From Ideonella sp. WA131b (GTDB lineage Bacteria > Pseudomonadota > Gammaproteobacteria > Burkholderiales > Burkholderiaceae_C), in NCBI GenBank assembly GCA_023657425.1, contig JAGTJW010000001.1, forward strand, positions 2,046,001 to 2,110,000: a DNA stretch of 64,000 nucleotides, given 5' to 3'. The notes beneath the pieces are model-generated. The model was not told where the DNA came from, ran no database searches, and saw nothing but the letters and a program-made list of their open reading frames with translations. The stretch's first letter is position 1. Each line of letters begins with the position of its first letter. The translations under genes were made by a program, and so were the position numbers. Shown here one piece after another: positions 31,122 through 41,530 of the stretch.

Positions 31122-32131
31122 TCGTACCCCCTGGGATTGTTCAACTGCCAGCGCCAGGTATCCGCGCACATGCGGCTCAAGTCGAGCCGGGCCTGCCAGC
31201 CGAGCAGATCGCGGGCGCGGGCCGGGTCGGCCCAGCAGGCCGCCACGTCGCCCGGACGCCGAGGCTGGATGTCATAGGCTACCGTGCGACCGCTGGCCGC
31301 GGCGAAGGCCGCCACCACCTCCAGCACGCTGTGGCCGCGCCCGGTGCCGAGATTGACGGTGAACGAGCCGGGATGCCCGAGCAGCCGTCGCAACGCCGCG
31401 ACATGGCCCTCGGCGAGATCGACGACGTGGATGTAGTCGCGCACGCCCGTGCCGTCGGGCGTGTCGTAATCCTGGCCCCAGACCGAGAGCTTCTCGCGCC
31501 GGCCCACCGCCACCTGGCTGACGTAGGGCATCAGGTTGTTGGGTGTGCCGCGCGGGTCTTCGCCGATGCGGCCGCTGTCGTGCGCACCCACCGGGTTGAA
31601 GTAGCGCAGCACGGCGGTCTGCCAGGCCGGGTCGGATGCGCCCAGGGCGGCCAGGATCTGCTCGCCCATCAGCTTGGTGTGGCCGTAGGGGCTGGTGGCG
31701 TTGAGCGGGGCATCCTCGGTCAGCGGCAACTGCTGCGGCTCGCCGTAGACGGTGGCGCTGGAGCTGAAGACGAAACGGCCGACACTGTGAGCGCGCATCG
31801 TCTCGCACACCGTCAGCAGGCCGTCGATGTTGTTGCGGAAGTAGGCCAGCGGCTGCGCCACCGACTCGCCCACCGCCTTGAGCGCGGCGAAGTGCACCGT
31901 GGCTGCAATGCGGTGGCGCGCGAACACCCCGGCCATCGCGGCTGCGTCGCAGACGTCGGCGCGCTCGAACACCGGCGTGCGGCCGCCGAGCCCGGCCAGC
32001 CGCTCCAGCACGTGCGGCGAGCTGTTGCGGAAGTCATCCACGCCCACGACGTCGAAGCCCGCCTGCCACAGCGCCAGCCAGGTGTGCGACGCGATGTAGC
32101 CGGTGGCGCCAGTGAGCAGGATGGTGGTCAT
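31118..32131 (-). CDS. galE: UDP-glucose 4-epimerase
   Basis: 337 residues. Interconverts UDP-glucose and UDP-galactose. The NAD-binding motif reads GATGYIASHT: the third Gly of the usual GxxGxxG is Ala, a mild deviation. The rest is standard: HFAALKAVGESV, FSSSATVYG, catalytic YGHTKLMGE, RYFNPVGAH, GVRDYIHVVDLAEGH. The ribosome site AGGAA lies 6 nt before the ATG. First gene of the six-gene minus-strand cassette. Confidence 0.93.
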   Translation of the reverse strand: MTTILLTGATGYIASHTWLALWQAGFDVVGVDDFRNSSPHVLERLAGLGGRTPVFERADVCDAAAMAGVFARHRIAATVHFAALKAVGESVAQPLAYFRNNIDGLLTVCETMRAHSVGRFVFSSSATVYGEPQQLPLTEDAPLNATSPYGHTKLMGEQILAALGASDPAWQTAVLRYFNPVGAHDSGRIGEDPRGTPNNLMPYVSQVAVGRREKLSVWGQDYDTPDGTGVRDYIHVVDLAEGHVAALRRLLGHPGSFTVNLGTGRGHSVLEVVAAFAAASGRTVAYDIQPRRPGDVAACWADPARARDLLGWQARLDLSRMCADTWRWQLNNPRGYE

Positions 32132-32425
32132 GCGGGGTTCCTGGCGCGCAGGGGCAGTGGGGCGAGGCAGCACGCAAGAGACATCGTGATCGGGGAAACA
32201 CCCGTTGGACGTTGCGCGTGCCGGGCTGCGTATCCTGGCTCGGGACCAGTTGCGCAGCTGGCAGCGGCGGCGCCCGCGGGCGACGGTCAGGTCGCGGGAT
32301 GGGCGGGATGGGGAAAGGCCAGGCGGTGGATTCTGGCCCATCCCCGTGCCGCCGCCAGTGGCGCGGCACCGCGCTGTGGGCGGGAACGCGCGGCCCGCGC
32401 AAGGGCTGCTGCCTACAATCAGGAC
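32132..32425. other. intergenic region between galE and ubiJ
   Basis: 294 bp of divergent spacer containing the galE leader and the ubiJ promoter region. GC-rich with several short inverted repeats but no recognisable gene or RNA. It marks the right-hand edge of the nucleotide-sugar cassette; I see no direct repeat or transposase remnant. Confidence 0.4.
32414..32419 (+). promoter_or_regulatory. -10-like box immediately before ubiJ
   Basis: TACAAT ends only 6 nt before the ubiJ ATG, so a transcript started from it would begin at or about the start codon. An AGGA (32421-32424) is too close to the ATG to be a normal ribosome site. Confidence 0.35.
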
Positions 32426-32971
32426 ATGTTGCACAGTCTCCAGGCGATGCTCGCGCCGGCACTGGCCGAACGGCTGACGCTGCTGCTCAACCACGTGCTC
32501 GCGTCGGAGGCCGTGGCGACCGAGCGGCTGCAGCCGCACCGCGGCGCGATGCTGCAGCTCACGCTTGAGCGCTGGCCGGCCCTGCTGCCGCCGCCGCCGG
32601 TGCTGTCGTGGCGGATCACGCCGGCCGGGCTGCTGCAGTGGAACGGCGCCGAGGGCCTGGCCCAGGTGGCGGCCGATGTCGCGCAGCTGCACGTCACGAT
32701 CGACGCGGCCAACCCGGCCCTGCTGGTGGCGCAGGCTGTCGGCGGCGAACCGCCGGCCTTGCGCATCGATGGCGACGCCGCGCTGGCCGCCGACGTGAAC
32801 TGGCTGCTGCAGAACCTGCGCTGGGACGTCGCAGCAGACCTCGAGCGCCTGTTCGGGCCCCAGGTGGCCGGCGTGCTGCATCCGTTGGGTCGCATGCTCG
32901 GGCAAGGGCTGCGCAGCGCGCTGCAGGGCCTCTCGTCGATCGGCGAAAGCCTGCGCACGTCCCGTGGTTGA
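32426..32971 (+). CDS. ubiJ: ubiquinone biosynthesis accessory factor UbiJ
   Basis: 181 residues. UbiJ carries an SCP2 lipid-binding domain and, in E. coli, scaffolds the soluble ubiquinone-synthesis complex. The protein shows the expected N-terminal helix (LNHVLASEAVATERLQPHRG), a beta-rich SCP2 core (LLQWNGAEG, ALRIDGDAALAADVNWLLQNLRWD) and C-terminal helices (GLRSALQGLSSIGESL). It lies 33 nt upstream of ubiB. The -10-like box next to its ATG hints at leaderless translation. Confidence 0.87.
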   Translation: MLHSLQAMLAPALAERLTLLLNHVLASEAVATERLQPHRGAMLQLTLERWPALLPPPPVLSWRITPAGLLQWNGAEGLAQVAADVAQLHVTIDAANPALLVAQAVGGEPPALRIDGDAALAADVNWLLQNLRWDVAADLERLFGPQVAGVLHPLGRMLGQGLRSALQGLSSIGESLRTSRG

Positions 32972-33004
32972 GCGTTCGGGGCGCGCGTCTCGGGATCGCG
33001 GCCG

Positions 33005-34555
33005 GTGAAGCACCTCGTCCGGCTCGCCTTCATCGTCGTGACAGTGCTGCGCTTCGGCCTGGACGAGGTCGCGCTCAGCGCCTTCCGGCAGGGCTGGGTG
33101 CGGGCGCTGGTGCGCCTGGTCACGCTCGGCCGCCGGCTCGACCGCCCGCGCGGTGAGCGCCTGCGCCAGGGCCTGGAGCGCCTGGGGCCCATCTTCGTCA
33201 AGTTCGGCCAGGTGCTGTCGACGCGCCGCGACCTCATCCCGCTGGACGTGGCCGACGAGCTCGCCAAGCTGCAGGACCGCGTGCCGCCGTTCCCCGCCGC
33301 GCAATCGAAGGCGCTGGTGGAGAAGGCCTTCGGCCGGCCCATCGGCGACGTGTTCGCGCGTTTCGACGCCGAGCCCGTGGCCAGCGCCTCCATCGCCCAG
33401 GTCCACTTCGCCGAGCTCAAGGATGGCCGCGAGGTCGCCGTGAAGGTGCTGCGACCGGGCATGCGCGAGGTCATCGACCAGGACCTGGCCCTGCTGCACA
33501 CCATCGCCGCCTGGGTGGAGCGCCTGAGCGCCGACGGCCGGCGCCTGAAGCCGCGCGAGGTGGTGGCCGAGTTCGACGGCTACCTGCACGACGAGCTCGA
33601 CCTCGTGCGCGAGGCCGCCAACGCCACGCAGCTGCGCCGCAACATGGATGGCCTGGGCCTGGTGCTGATCCCCGAGATGGTGTGGGAGCTGTGCACCGAG
33701 GGCGTGATCGTCATGCAGCGCATGAAGGGTGTGCCCATCAGCCAGATCGAGCGCCTGCGCGAGGCCGGTGTCGACCTGAAGAAGCTCTCGCGCGACGGCG
33801 TCACGATCTTCTTCACGCAGGTCTTCCGCGACGGCTACTTCCACGCCGACATGCACCCCGGCAACATCATGGTCAGCCTGGATCCGGCCACCTTCGGCCG
33901 CTACATCGCGCTCGACTTCGGGATCATCGGCACGCTCACCGAGACCGACAAGGAATACCTGGCCTACAACTTCATCGCCTTCTTCCGGCGCGACTACAAG
34001 CGCGTGGCCGAGCTGCACATCGAGAGCGGCTGGGTGCCGCCCGGCACGCGGGTGGGCGCGCTCGAAGGCGCCATCCGCGCGGTCTGCGAGCCGCAGTTCG
34101 ACCGCCCGCTGAAGGACATCTCGCTGGGCCAGGTGCTGCTGCGCCTGTTCCAGACCTCACGCCGCTTCAACGTCGAGATCCAGCCCCAGCTCGTGCTGCT
34201 GCAGAAGACGCTGCTCAACATCGAGGGCCTGGGCCGCCAGCTCGATCCCGAGCTCGACCTGTGGACGACGGCCAAGCCCTTCCTGGAGCGCTGGATGAAC
34301 GAGCAGGTCGGCTGGCGCGGGCTCGCCGCGCGCTTGGAGCGCGAGGCGCCGCGCTACGCCCAGCTGTTGCCGGCGCTGCCCCGGCTGGTGCACGAGGTGC
34401 TCCGCCGGCAGGCTCAGCCGCCGCAGGACCGGGCCCTGCGCGATCTGGTGGTCGAGCAGCGCCGCATCCGGCGGCTCCTGCAGGCCGTGGTGTGGGGCGC
34501 GGCGGGTCTTCTGCTCTTGCTGGCGACCGCGCTGGGTGTGCTGCTCGCCGGCTGA
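33005..34555 (+). CDS. ubiB: ubiquinone biosynthesis regulatory protein kinase-like UbiB
   Basis: 516 residues, atypical protein kinase-like ATPase needed for ubiquinone synthesis. The family KxGQ motif ([16 protein letters not shown], about 63-80), the Ala-rich nucleotide loop (ASASIAQVH), the VAIK-type lysine (VAVKVLRPG), HADMHPGN and DFG are all present, and the C terminus forms one or two transmembrane helices (about 490-515). The start is GTG at 33005; no ATG is suitably placed. Coupled with ubiJ. Confidence 0.96.
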   Translation: MKHLVRLAFIVVTVLRFGLDEVALSAFRQGWVRALVRLVTLGRRLDRPRGERLRQGLERLGPIFVKFGQVLSTRRDLIPLDVADELAKLQDRVPPFPAAQSKALVEKAFGRPIGDVFARFDAEPVASASIAQVHFAELKDGREVAVKVLRPGMREVIDQDLALLHTIAAWVERLSADGRRLKPREVVAEFDGYLHDELDLVREAANATQLRRNMDGLGLVLIPEMVWELCTEGVIVMQRMKGVPISQIERLREAGVDLKKLSRDGVTIFFTQVFRDGYFHADMHPGNIMVSLDPATFGRYIALDFGIIGTLTETDKEYLAYNFIAFFRRDYKRVAELHIESGWVPPGTRVGALEGAIRAVCEPQFDRPLKDISLGQVLLRLFQTSRRFNVEIQPQLVLLQKTLLNIEGLGRQLDPELDLWTTAKPFLERWMNEQVGWRGLAARLEREAPRYAQLLPALPRLVHEVLRRQAQPPQDRALRDLVVEQRRIRRLLQAVVWGAAGLLLLLATALGVLLAG

Positions 34556-34583
34556 GGCCAGCCAGACCCTGGGGGCTTGCCCG

Positions 34584-34589
34584 TATCAT
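34584..34589 (+). promoter_or_regulatory. weak -10-like box before the FmdB gene
   Basis: TATCAT inside CCCGTATCATCGCGGG, 52 nt before the zinc-ribbon gene. No -35 match at the usual distance. It could serve the FmdB-DUF502-aspS group. Confidence 0.22.
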
Positions 34590-34640
34590 CGCGGGTTCGG
34601 TCGCTCGCGCGGCTGCCCACCTCCTCGCCGGGACGCCCTC

Positions 34641-35024
34641 ATGCCCATCTACGCCTACCGCTGCTCAGACTGCGGCCACGCGCAAGACGTGCTGCAGAAG
34701 CTGAGCGACCCCGTGCTCACCACCTGCCCCGTCTGCGGGGCCGAGGCCTACGCCAAGCAGGTCACGGCCGCTGGCTTCCAGCTCAAGGGCTCAGGCTGGT
34801 ATGTGACCGACTTCCGCAACGGCAATCAGGCCGCGCCCAAGCCCGGCGACGCTGCCAAGACTACGGCCGACGCGGCGCCGGGCGAAGCTGCGCCGGCCGC
34901 CGACAAGCCGGCTGCCGACAAGCCGGCTGCCGCGCCGCCGGCCTCCGCGCCGGCCACCGCCGCCAAGCCGGCGTCCTCGCCGGCGGCCTCACCGGCCGCC
35001 GCGCCGCCGGCCCCGAACCCCTGA
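34641..35024 (+). CDS. FmdB-family zinc-ribbon protein
   Basis: 127 residues. The N-terminal zinc ribbon MPIYAYRC has ligands Cys8, Cys11, Cys29 and Cys32 (CSDC...CPVC), followed by the conserved FQLKGSGWYVTDFR. The last ~65 residues are a low-complexity Ala/Pro/Lys tail with short repeats of AADKP, which varies between species. The family was named after a formamidase-linked regulator, but its function is unproven. It opens the group that continues with DUF502 and aspS. Confidence 0.88.
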   Translation: MPIYAYRCSDCGHAQDVLQKLSDPVLTTCPVCGAEAYAKQVTAAGFQLKGSGWYVTDFRNGNQAAPKPGDAAKTTADAAPGEAAPAADKPAADKPAAAPPASAPATAAKPASSPAASPAAAPPAPNP

Positions 35025-35039
35025 CACACGGCGCTCGCC

Positions 35040-35687
35040 TTGAAGAAATTCATCGTCGCCGGCCTGCTGGTCTGGTTGCCGTTGGCCATCACCATCGCCG
35101 TGCTGAGCTGGCTGCTCGGCGCCGTGGATGGGCTGTTCGCGTGGTTGCTCAGGGTGTCTGAGGCCTTGTTGCCCGTCAGCTCGGCAGCCAACATCGAGAG
35201 ACTGCGCCATGTGCCCGGGCTCAGCGTCGTGGTGCTGGTGGCCGTGCTCGTGCTGACGGGAGTGTTCGTCACCAACATCTTTGGGCAATGGTGGGTGCGT
35301 CAGTGGGATCGGCTGATGCATCAGATTCCCATCGTCAAGAGCATCTACAGCTCGGTCAAGCAGGTCTCGGACACGCTGTTCTCGTCCAAGGGCAACGCCT
35401 TCCGCGAGGCCGTGCTGGTTCAGTACCCGCGCCCCGGCGCGTGGACCATCGCTTTCGTCACCGGCAAGCCCGGCGGTGAGGTGGCGGGCAAGCTGCCGGC
35501 GGACATGGTCAGCGTCTACGTACCCACCACCCCCAACCCGACCTCGGGCTTTTTCCTGATGCTGCCCAGGGGGGACGTTGTCGAATTGTCGATGAGCGTC
35601 GACCAGGCGCTGAAGTACGTCATCTCGATGGGCGTGGTCGTGCCCCCGCCACCCGCGGCACCAAGACCGCTGCCGGCACGAAACTGA
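35040..35687 (+). CDS. DUF502 inner-membrane protein
   Basis: 215 residues from a TTG start at 35040 (TTG AAG AAA TTC), giving the family N terminus MKKFIVAGLLVWLPLAIT. Two transmembrane helices (about 5-27 and 62-82) flank a periplasmic loop. The conserved segments IPIVKSIYSSVKQVSDTL, FREAVLVQYPRPG, VYVPTTPNPTSGFFLM and MSVDQALKYVISMGVV are visible, and a Pro-rich tail ends it. Function is unknown. It sits 15 nt after the FmdB gene and upstream of aspS, an order common in Burkholderiales. Confidence 0.88.
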   Translation: MKKFIVAGLLVWLPLAITIAVLSWLLGAVDGLFAWLLRVSEALLPVSSAANIERLRHVPGLSVVVLVAVLVLTGVFVTNIFGQWWVRQWDRLMHQIPIVKSIYSSVKQVSDTLFSSKGNAFREAVLVQYPRPGAWTIAFVTGKPGGEVAGKLPADMVSVYVPTTPNPTSGFFLMLPRGDVVELSMSVDQALKYVISMGVVVPPPPAAPRPLPARN

Positions 35688-35825
35688 CCGGGCGGGCTGG
35701 TTCGGCAACCGGCCCGTCCTGACGGTGACCCGCCGCACCCCAGCGCCTGTCCCGAGCCGCCGGCCCTGCCCGGCCAGCAGCCCGTATCCGTCGAATCCGC
35801 TGCATCCGACTTCCGAGAAAACACC

Positions 35826-37613
<1,788 letters not shown>

Positions 37614-37631
37614 GGCACAGGCGCGGCAGCG

Positions 37632-38093
37632 ATGAGCGAGGCGCGCCCGTTCAAGATCCCGCGTTCGGTGCTGGTGGTGATCCACACGCCGGCGCTGGAG
37701 GTGCTGCTGATCGAGCGTGCCGACCGCCCGGGCTTCTGGCAGAGCGTGACGGGCTCGCTCGATGCCGACGACGAGCCACCCGCCAGCGCCGCCTGGCGAG
37801 AGGCCGCCGAGGAAACCGGCCTCGGCCGCGGCCAGGGCGGCGTGCTCACCGACTGGCGACACGAGATCGTGTACACGATCTACCCGCAGTGGCGGCACCG
37901 CTACGCGCCCGGGGTGAGCACCAACACCGAACACTGGTTCGGGCTGGAGCTGCCTGCGCCGCTGACGCCGGTGCTCAGTCCGCGCGAGCACACGGCCCAT
38001 GCGTGGCTGCCCTGGGCGCAGGCCGCTGCACGCTGCTTTTCGCCCAGCAACGCCGAGGCCATCCGCACGCTGCCCGGCCGCATCCTGCGTTGA
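37632..38093 (+). CDS. nudB: dihydroneopterin triphosphate diphosphatase (Nudix)
   Basis: 153 residues. The Nudix box begins GSLDADDEP and continues ASAAWREAAEETGLG; the REAAEE core holding the metal-binding glutamates is intact. Surrounding features (FKIPRSVLVVIHTP, RPGFWQSVTGS, NTEHWFGLELP) match NudB, which removes pyrophosphate in folate synthesis. The position between aspS and an EEP gene is the usual Burkholderiales one, supporting the specific assignment over a generic Nudix hydrolase. Confidence 0.88.
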   Translation: MSEARPFKIPRSVLVVIHTPALEVLLIERADRPGFWQSVTGSLDADDEPPASAAWREAAEETGLGRGQGGVLTDWRHEIVYTIYPQWRHRYAPGVSTNTEHWFGLELPAPLTPVLSPREHTAHAWLPWAQAAARCFSPSNAEAIRTLPGRILR

Positions 38094-38100
38094 GCGCGCG

Positions 38101-38940
38101 ATGATCGGGGTCATGCGACCTCGCCACACCGGCCCGCTGGCCGGGCACTCGACACTGCAATCCTCGCTGCTGCCTCCGCACACCGGCCACGGTGCCCTGC
38201 GCGTGGCCACCTACAACATCCACAAGGGCGTGCGCGGCGTCGGCCCGCGCAAACGGCTGGAGATCCACAACCTCGGCCTCGCGGTGGAGGCCTTCGACGC
38301 CGACCTCGTGTTCCTGCAGGAGGTGCGGCTGTTCCACACGCGCGAGGCCCGCCACTTCGAGCGCACACACTTCGGCTGGCCGCAGCAGGGGCAGGCCGAG
38401 TACCTGGCGCCCGACGGCTACGAAGTGGCCTACCGGAGCAACGCGGTCACGCGGCACGGCGAGCACGGCAACGCGCTGCTGGCGCGCTGGCCCATGGGTG
38501 ATGTCGGCCACCACGACGTGAGCGACCACCGCTTCGAGCAGCGTGGTCTGCTGCACGTGCCGGTGGTGTGGGCCGGCACCACGGTGCACGCCGTCGTCGT
38601 GCACTTCGGCCTCGTGCACCGCAGCCGCCTGCGCCAGGTGCAGCGGCTGGCGCACTACATCGCCCACCACGTGCCGGTCGACGCGCCGCTGGTGGTGGCC
38701 GGCGACTTCAACGACTGGGGCGAACGCCTTGACGGCGTCATGCGCGCCAGCGGCCTGCAGCGCGCCCGCGCCCCGGCCGGTGGGCCCGAGGCCACCTTTC
38801 CATCCTTGGCGCCGGTGTTTGCGCTCGACCGCTTCTACCTGCGCGGCCTGGCCTGCGCCGCGACGAGGGTGCCGCGCGGGACGGCCTGGGCGCGCATGTC
38901 CGATCACCTGCCGCTGATCGCGGAGCTGGCGCTCGCATGA
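38101..38940 (+). CDS. endonuclease/exonuclease/phosphatase family protein
   Basis: 279 residues from the ATG at 38101 (a second ATG at 38113 is also possible). EEP-fold metal and catalytic motifs are visible: TYNIHKGVRG, FLQEVR, NALLARW, GDFNDWG and the terminal SDHLPL. The family includes nucleases and lipid phosphatases. Pairing with a cardiolipin synthase (4-nt overlap, ATGA) suggests a membrane-lipid-related phosphodiesterase, but this is inference. No signal peptide is evident. Confidence 0.85.
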   Translation: MIGVMRPRHTGPLAGHSTLQSSLLPPHTGHGALRVATYNIHKGVRGVGPRKRLEIHNLGLAVEAFDADLVFLQEVRLFHTREARHFERTHFGWPQQGQAEYLAPDGYEVAYRSNAVTRHGEHGNALLARWPMGDVGHHDVSDHRFEQRGLLHVPVVWAGTTVHAVVVHFGLVHRSRLRQVQRLAHYIAHHVPVDAPLVVAGDFNDWGERLDGVMRASGLQRARAPAGGPEATFPSLAPVFALDRFYLRGLACAATRVPRGTAWARMSDHLPLIAELALA

Positions 38941-40229
38941 AGCCGCGTCTGCGCGACACGCTGCGCGAGCTGGCGGGCGTGCCGGTGCCGCGCTTCGTGG
39001 GCGGCAACCGCGTGGCGCTGCTGCAGGGCGGCGATGCGCTGTTCCCGCGCATGGTGAAGGCCATCGCGGCGGCCGAGCACGAGGTCTGGCTGGCCACCTA
39101 CATCTTCCACGACGACCCGGCGGCGCAGGCGGTGGCCGGGGCGCTGATCGCGGCGGCGGCGCGTGGCGTGCGGGTGCGCGTGGTGGTCGACGGCTTCGGC
39201 AGCATCAAGTCGCTGCCCGCGGTCCGTGCGCGCTTTGCCGGCAGCGCGGTGCAACTGGAGGTGTTCCGCCCGCTCGACCGCTGGTGGGCCTGGCTGCAGC
39301 CGGGACAGCTGCGGCGGCTGCACCAGAAGCTGTGCGTCTGCGACGTGCCGGGCGGCAGCGGGCTGGTGGCCTTCGTCGGCGGCATCAACCTGATCGACGA
39401 TCGCCATGACCTGAACCACGGCTGGGCCGACCAACCCCGGCTCGACTTTGCGGTCGAGCTGCAGGGGCCGCTGGCGGCCCAGGCCCGCGCCACGACCCGC
39501 GCAATGTGGGCCCGCGCCCACCTGGCCCGCCACTGGCGCCGTGAGTTCCGCGAGGCTGCCGCCAGCGAACGCCCGGTGGGCGAAACGGTGGCGCTGCTGC
39601 AGCAGCTGCGGGGCCCGCTGGCGCTGGAACGTGAGGACGGCGCCGACGACCCGCGCCCCGTCCGCGCCGCCTTCCTGGTGCGTGACAACCTGCGCCAGCG
39701 CCGCGTCATCGAACGCAGCTTCGTCGATGCCATACGGCGTGCACGTGTTTCGGTGGATATCGCCGTGCCCTATTTCTACCCGGGGCACCGCTTTCGGCGC
39801 GCACTGCGCCAGGCGGCACAGCGCGGCGTGCACGTGCGCCTGTTGCTGCAGGGCAAGGTCGACTACCGCATCGCGGCGCTGGCCGCGCAGGCCGTGTGCG
39901 ACGAACTGCGTGCCCACGGCGTGCGCATCTTCGAGTACACGCCCGCCTTCCTGCACGCCAAGCTGGCGCGGGTGGACGACGACTGGGCCACGGTGGGAAG
40001 CAGCAACATCGATCCACTGAGCCTGCTGCTCAACCTGGAGGCCAACGTGGTGGTGCGCGACGCCGGCTTTGCCAGCGAGGTGGCGGCGTGCTTCGAACAG
40101 GCTTTCGCGCAGAGCACCGAGGTCGACGTGCCCATGCGCGGCGGACTGCGCGGCTGGCTGACGCGCCTGGTGGTGGCCTTTGCGGCCACCTTGTACCTGC
40201 GGGTGGCGGGCATCACCGGGCGCTACTGA
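38937..40229 (+). CDS. clsB: cardiolipin synthase, ClsB-type
   Basis: 430 residues, phospholipase D superfamily. Two HKD motifs: H129-QK131-LCVCD136 and HAKLARVDDDW near residue 341, each followed by a Gly/Asn box (GGINLIDD, GSSNID). The lack of N-terminal transmembrane helices fits ClsB rather than ClsA. It condenses phosphatidylglycerol (or transfers phosphatidyl groups) to make cardiolipin. Translationally coupled to the upstream EEP gene. Confidence 0.92.
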   Translation: MKPRLRDTLRELAGVPVPRFVGGNRVALLQGGDALFPRMVKAIAAAEHEVWLATYIFHDDPAAQAVAGALIAAAARGVRVRVVVDGFGSIKSLPAVRARFAGSAVQLEVFRPLDRWWAWLQPGQLRRLHQKLCVCDVPGGSGLVAFVGGINLIDDRHDLNHGWADQPRLDFAVELQGPLAAQARATTRAMWARAHLARHWRREFREAAASERPVGETVALLQQLRGPLALEREDGADDPRPVRAAFLVRDNLRQRRVIERSFVDAIRRARVSVDIAVPYFYPGHRFRRALRQAAQRGVHVRLLLQGKVDYRIAALAAQAVCDELRAHGVRIFEYTPAFLHAKLARVDDDWATVGSSNIDPLSLLLNLEANVVVRDAGFASEVAACFEQAFAQSTEVDVPMRGGLRGWLTRLVVAFAATLYLRVAGITGRY

Positions 40230-40265
40230 ACACGCAAGAGCATCGTCCCGAGCAGCCCAGCGCCC

Positions 40266-41324
40266 ATGTACGCCGCCGACTCCGAACTCGTCGTCCTGCG
40301 CCCCGAAGGCCTGTACTGCCCGCCGGGCGGCTTCTACATCGATCCTTGGCGGCCAGTGGAGCGCGCCGTCATCACGCACGCCCACGCCGACCACGCCCGC
40401 CGCGGCCACGCCGCCTACCTGGCCACCGCGGTGAGCGAGGGCGTGCTGCGCGCCCGGCTGGGCTCGATCACGCTGCAGGGCCTGGCCTATGGCGAGACCG
40501 TGGTGATCGACGGCGTGCGCCTGAGCCTGCACCCCGCAGGCCACGTGCTCGGCTCGGCGCAGGTGCGGCTGGAGCACCGAGGCCGTGTCTGGGTGGCCTC
40601 GGGCGATTACTACTACAGCGGCCACGAGGCCGACGCCAACCCCACCTGCACGCCCTTCGAACCGGTGCGTTGCGACTGCTTCATCACCGAGAGCACCTTC
40701 GGCCTGCCGGTGTACCGCTGGCGCCCGCAAGCCGAGTTGGCGGCGGAGATCAACGCCTGGTGGGCCATGAATGCGGCGGCCGGGCGTGCCAGCCTGCTGA
40801 TGGGCTACAGCTTCGGCAAGGCGCAGCGGCTGCTGGCCGCGCTGGACCCGACCATCGGCCCCATCGCCGTGCACGGCGCGGTGGCGCCCTTGAACGAGGC
40901 CTACCGCGCGGCCGGCGTGGCGCTCCCCGCGACGACGACGCTGGAAGCGCTGGCCACCGACCGCGCCGCGCTGGCGCGCGCCATCGCCATCGCTCCGCCG
41001 GCCGTGCACGGCAGCGCCTGGGCGCGGCGGCTGGGCGAGCATGCCGATGCCTTCGCCAGTGGCTGGATGCAACTGCGCGGCGCGCGCCGCCGCCAGGGCG
41101 TGGACCGCGGCTTTGTGCTCAGTGACCACGCCGACTGGCCGGGTCTGCAGCGCGCCATCGCCGCCACGGGTGCCCGCCGGGTGATCGTGACACACGGCTA
41201 CGAGGCGGTCATGGTGCGCTGGCTGGAGCAGCAGGGTCTGCAGGCCGGCAGCTTCCGCACCGAGTACGGCGACGAGCGCGCGGCCGAGGACGCGCCCAAG
41301 GCAGCCCCCAGGGCTGGCCCCTGA
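40266..41324 (+). CDS. ligase-associated DNA exonuclease (metallo-beta-lactamase/beta-CASP-like)
   Basis: 352 residues. Metal motifs THAHADHARRGH (about 37-48) and SGDYYYSG, AGHVLGSAQ and the late ITESTFGLPVYRW match the exonuclease that in many bacteria is encoded with an ATP-dependent DNA ligase and a helicase in a DNA repair cluster. It starts 36 nt after clsB. The ligase gene follows 206 bp downstream but is frameshifted; no helicase or phosphoesterase partner is in the window. An Ala/Pro-rich tail ends the protein. Confidence 0.88.
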   Translation: MYAADSELVVLRPEGLYCPPGGFYIDPWRPVERAVITHAHADHARRGHAAYLATAVSEGVLRARLGSITLQGLAYGETVVIDGVRLSLHPAGHVLGSAQVRLEHRGRVWVASGDYYYSGHEADANPTCTPFEPVRCDCFITESTFGLPVYRWRPQAELAAEINAWWAMNAAAGRASLLMGYSFGKAQRLLAALDPTIGPIAVHGAVAPLNEAYRAAGVALPATTTLEALATDRAALARAIAIAPPAVHGSAWARRLGEHADAFASGWMQLRGARRRQGVDRGFVLSDHADWPGLQRAIAATGARRVIVTHGYEAVMVRWLEQQGLQAGSFRTEYGDERAAEDAPKAAPRAGP

Positions 41325-41530
41325 GGAGGATCGAGTCGCGCGCATGGGGTGCGCGCTGGGGGGCCGCCCGCCACCTCACCGGAGTGCCGATGATGTGCCC
41401 CAAGCAGCCGCTGTTCGTCCTGCTGCTCGGGCGATCGCCCGTGCCTTCGACAAGCAGCCCGAGCATTTGCGGGGCCACCCAACCCCGGCGCACCGCTTGC
41501 CGGCGGGGCGCTGCCGGGCATCATCGGCAC

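Noticed and set aside
41441..41462. Another copy of the TTCGACA repeat upstream of the ligase
   Set aside because: CTTCGACAAGC-AGCCCGAGCA lacks two central bases and the end of the core; too diverged to call, and no inverted partner is nearby.
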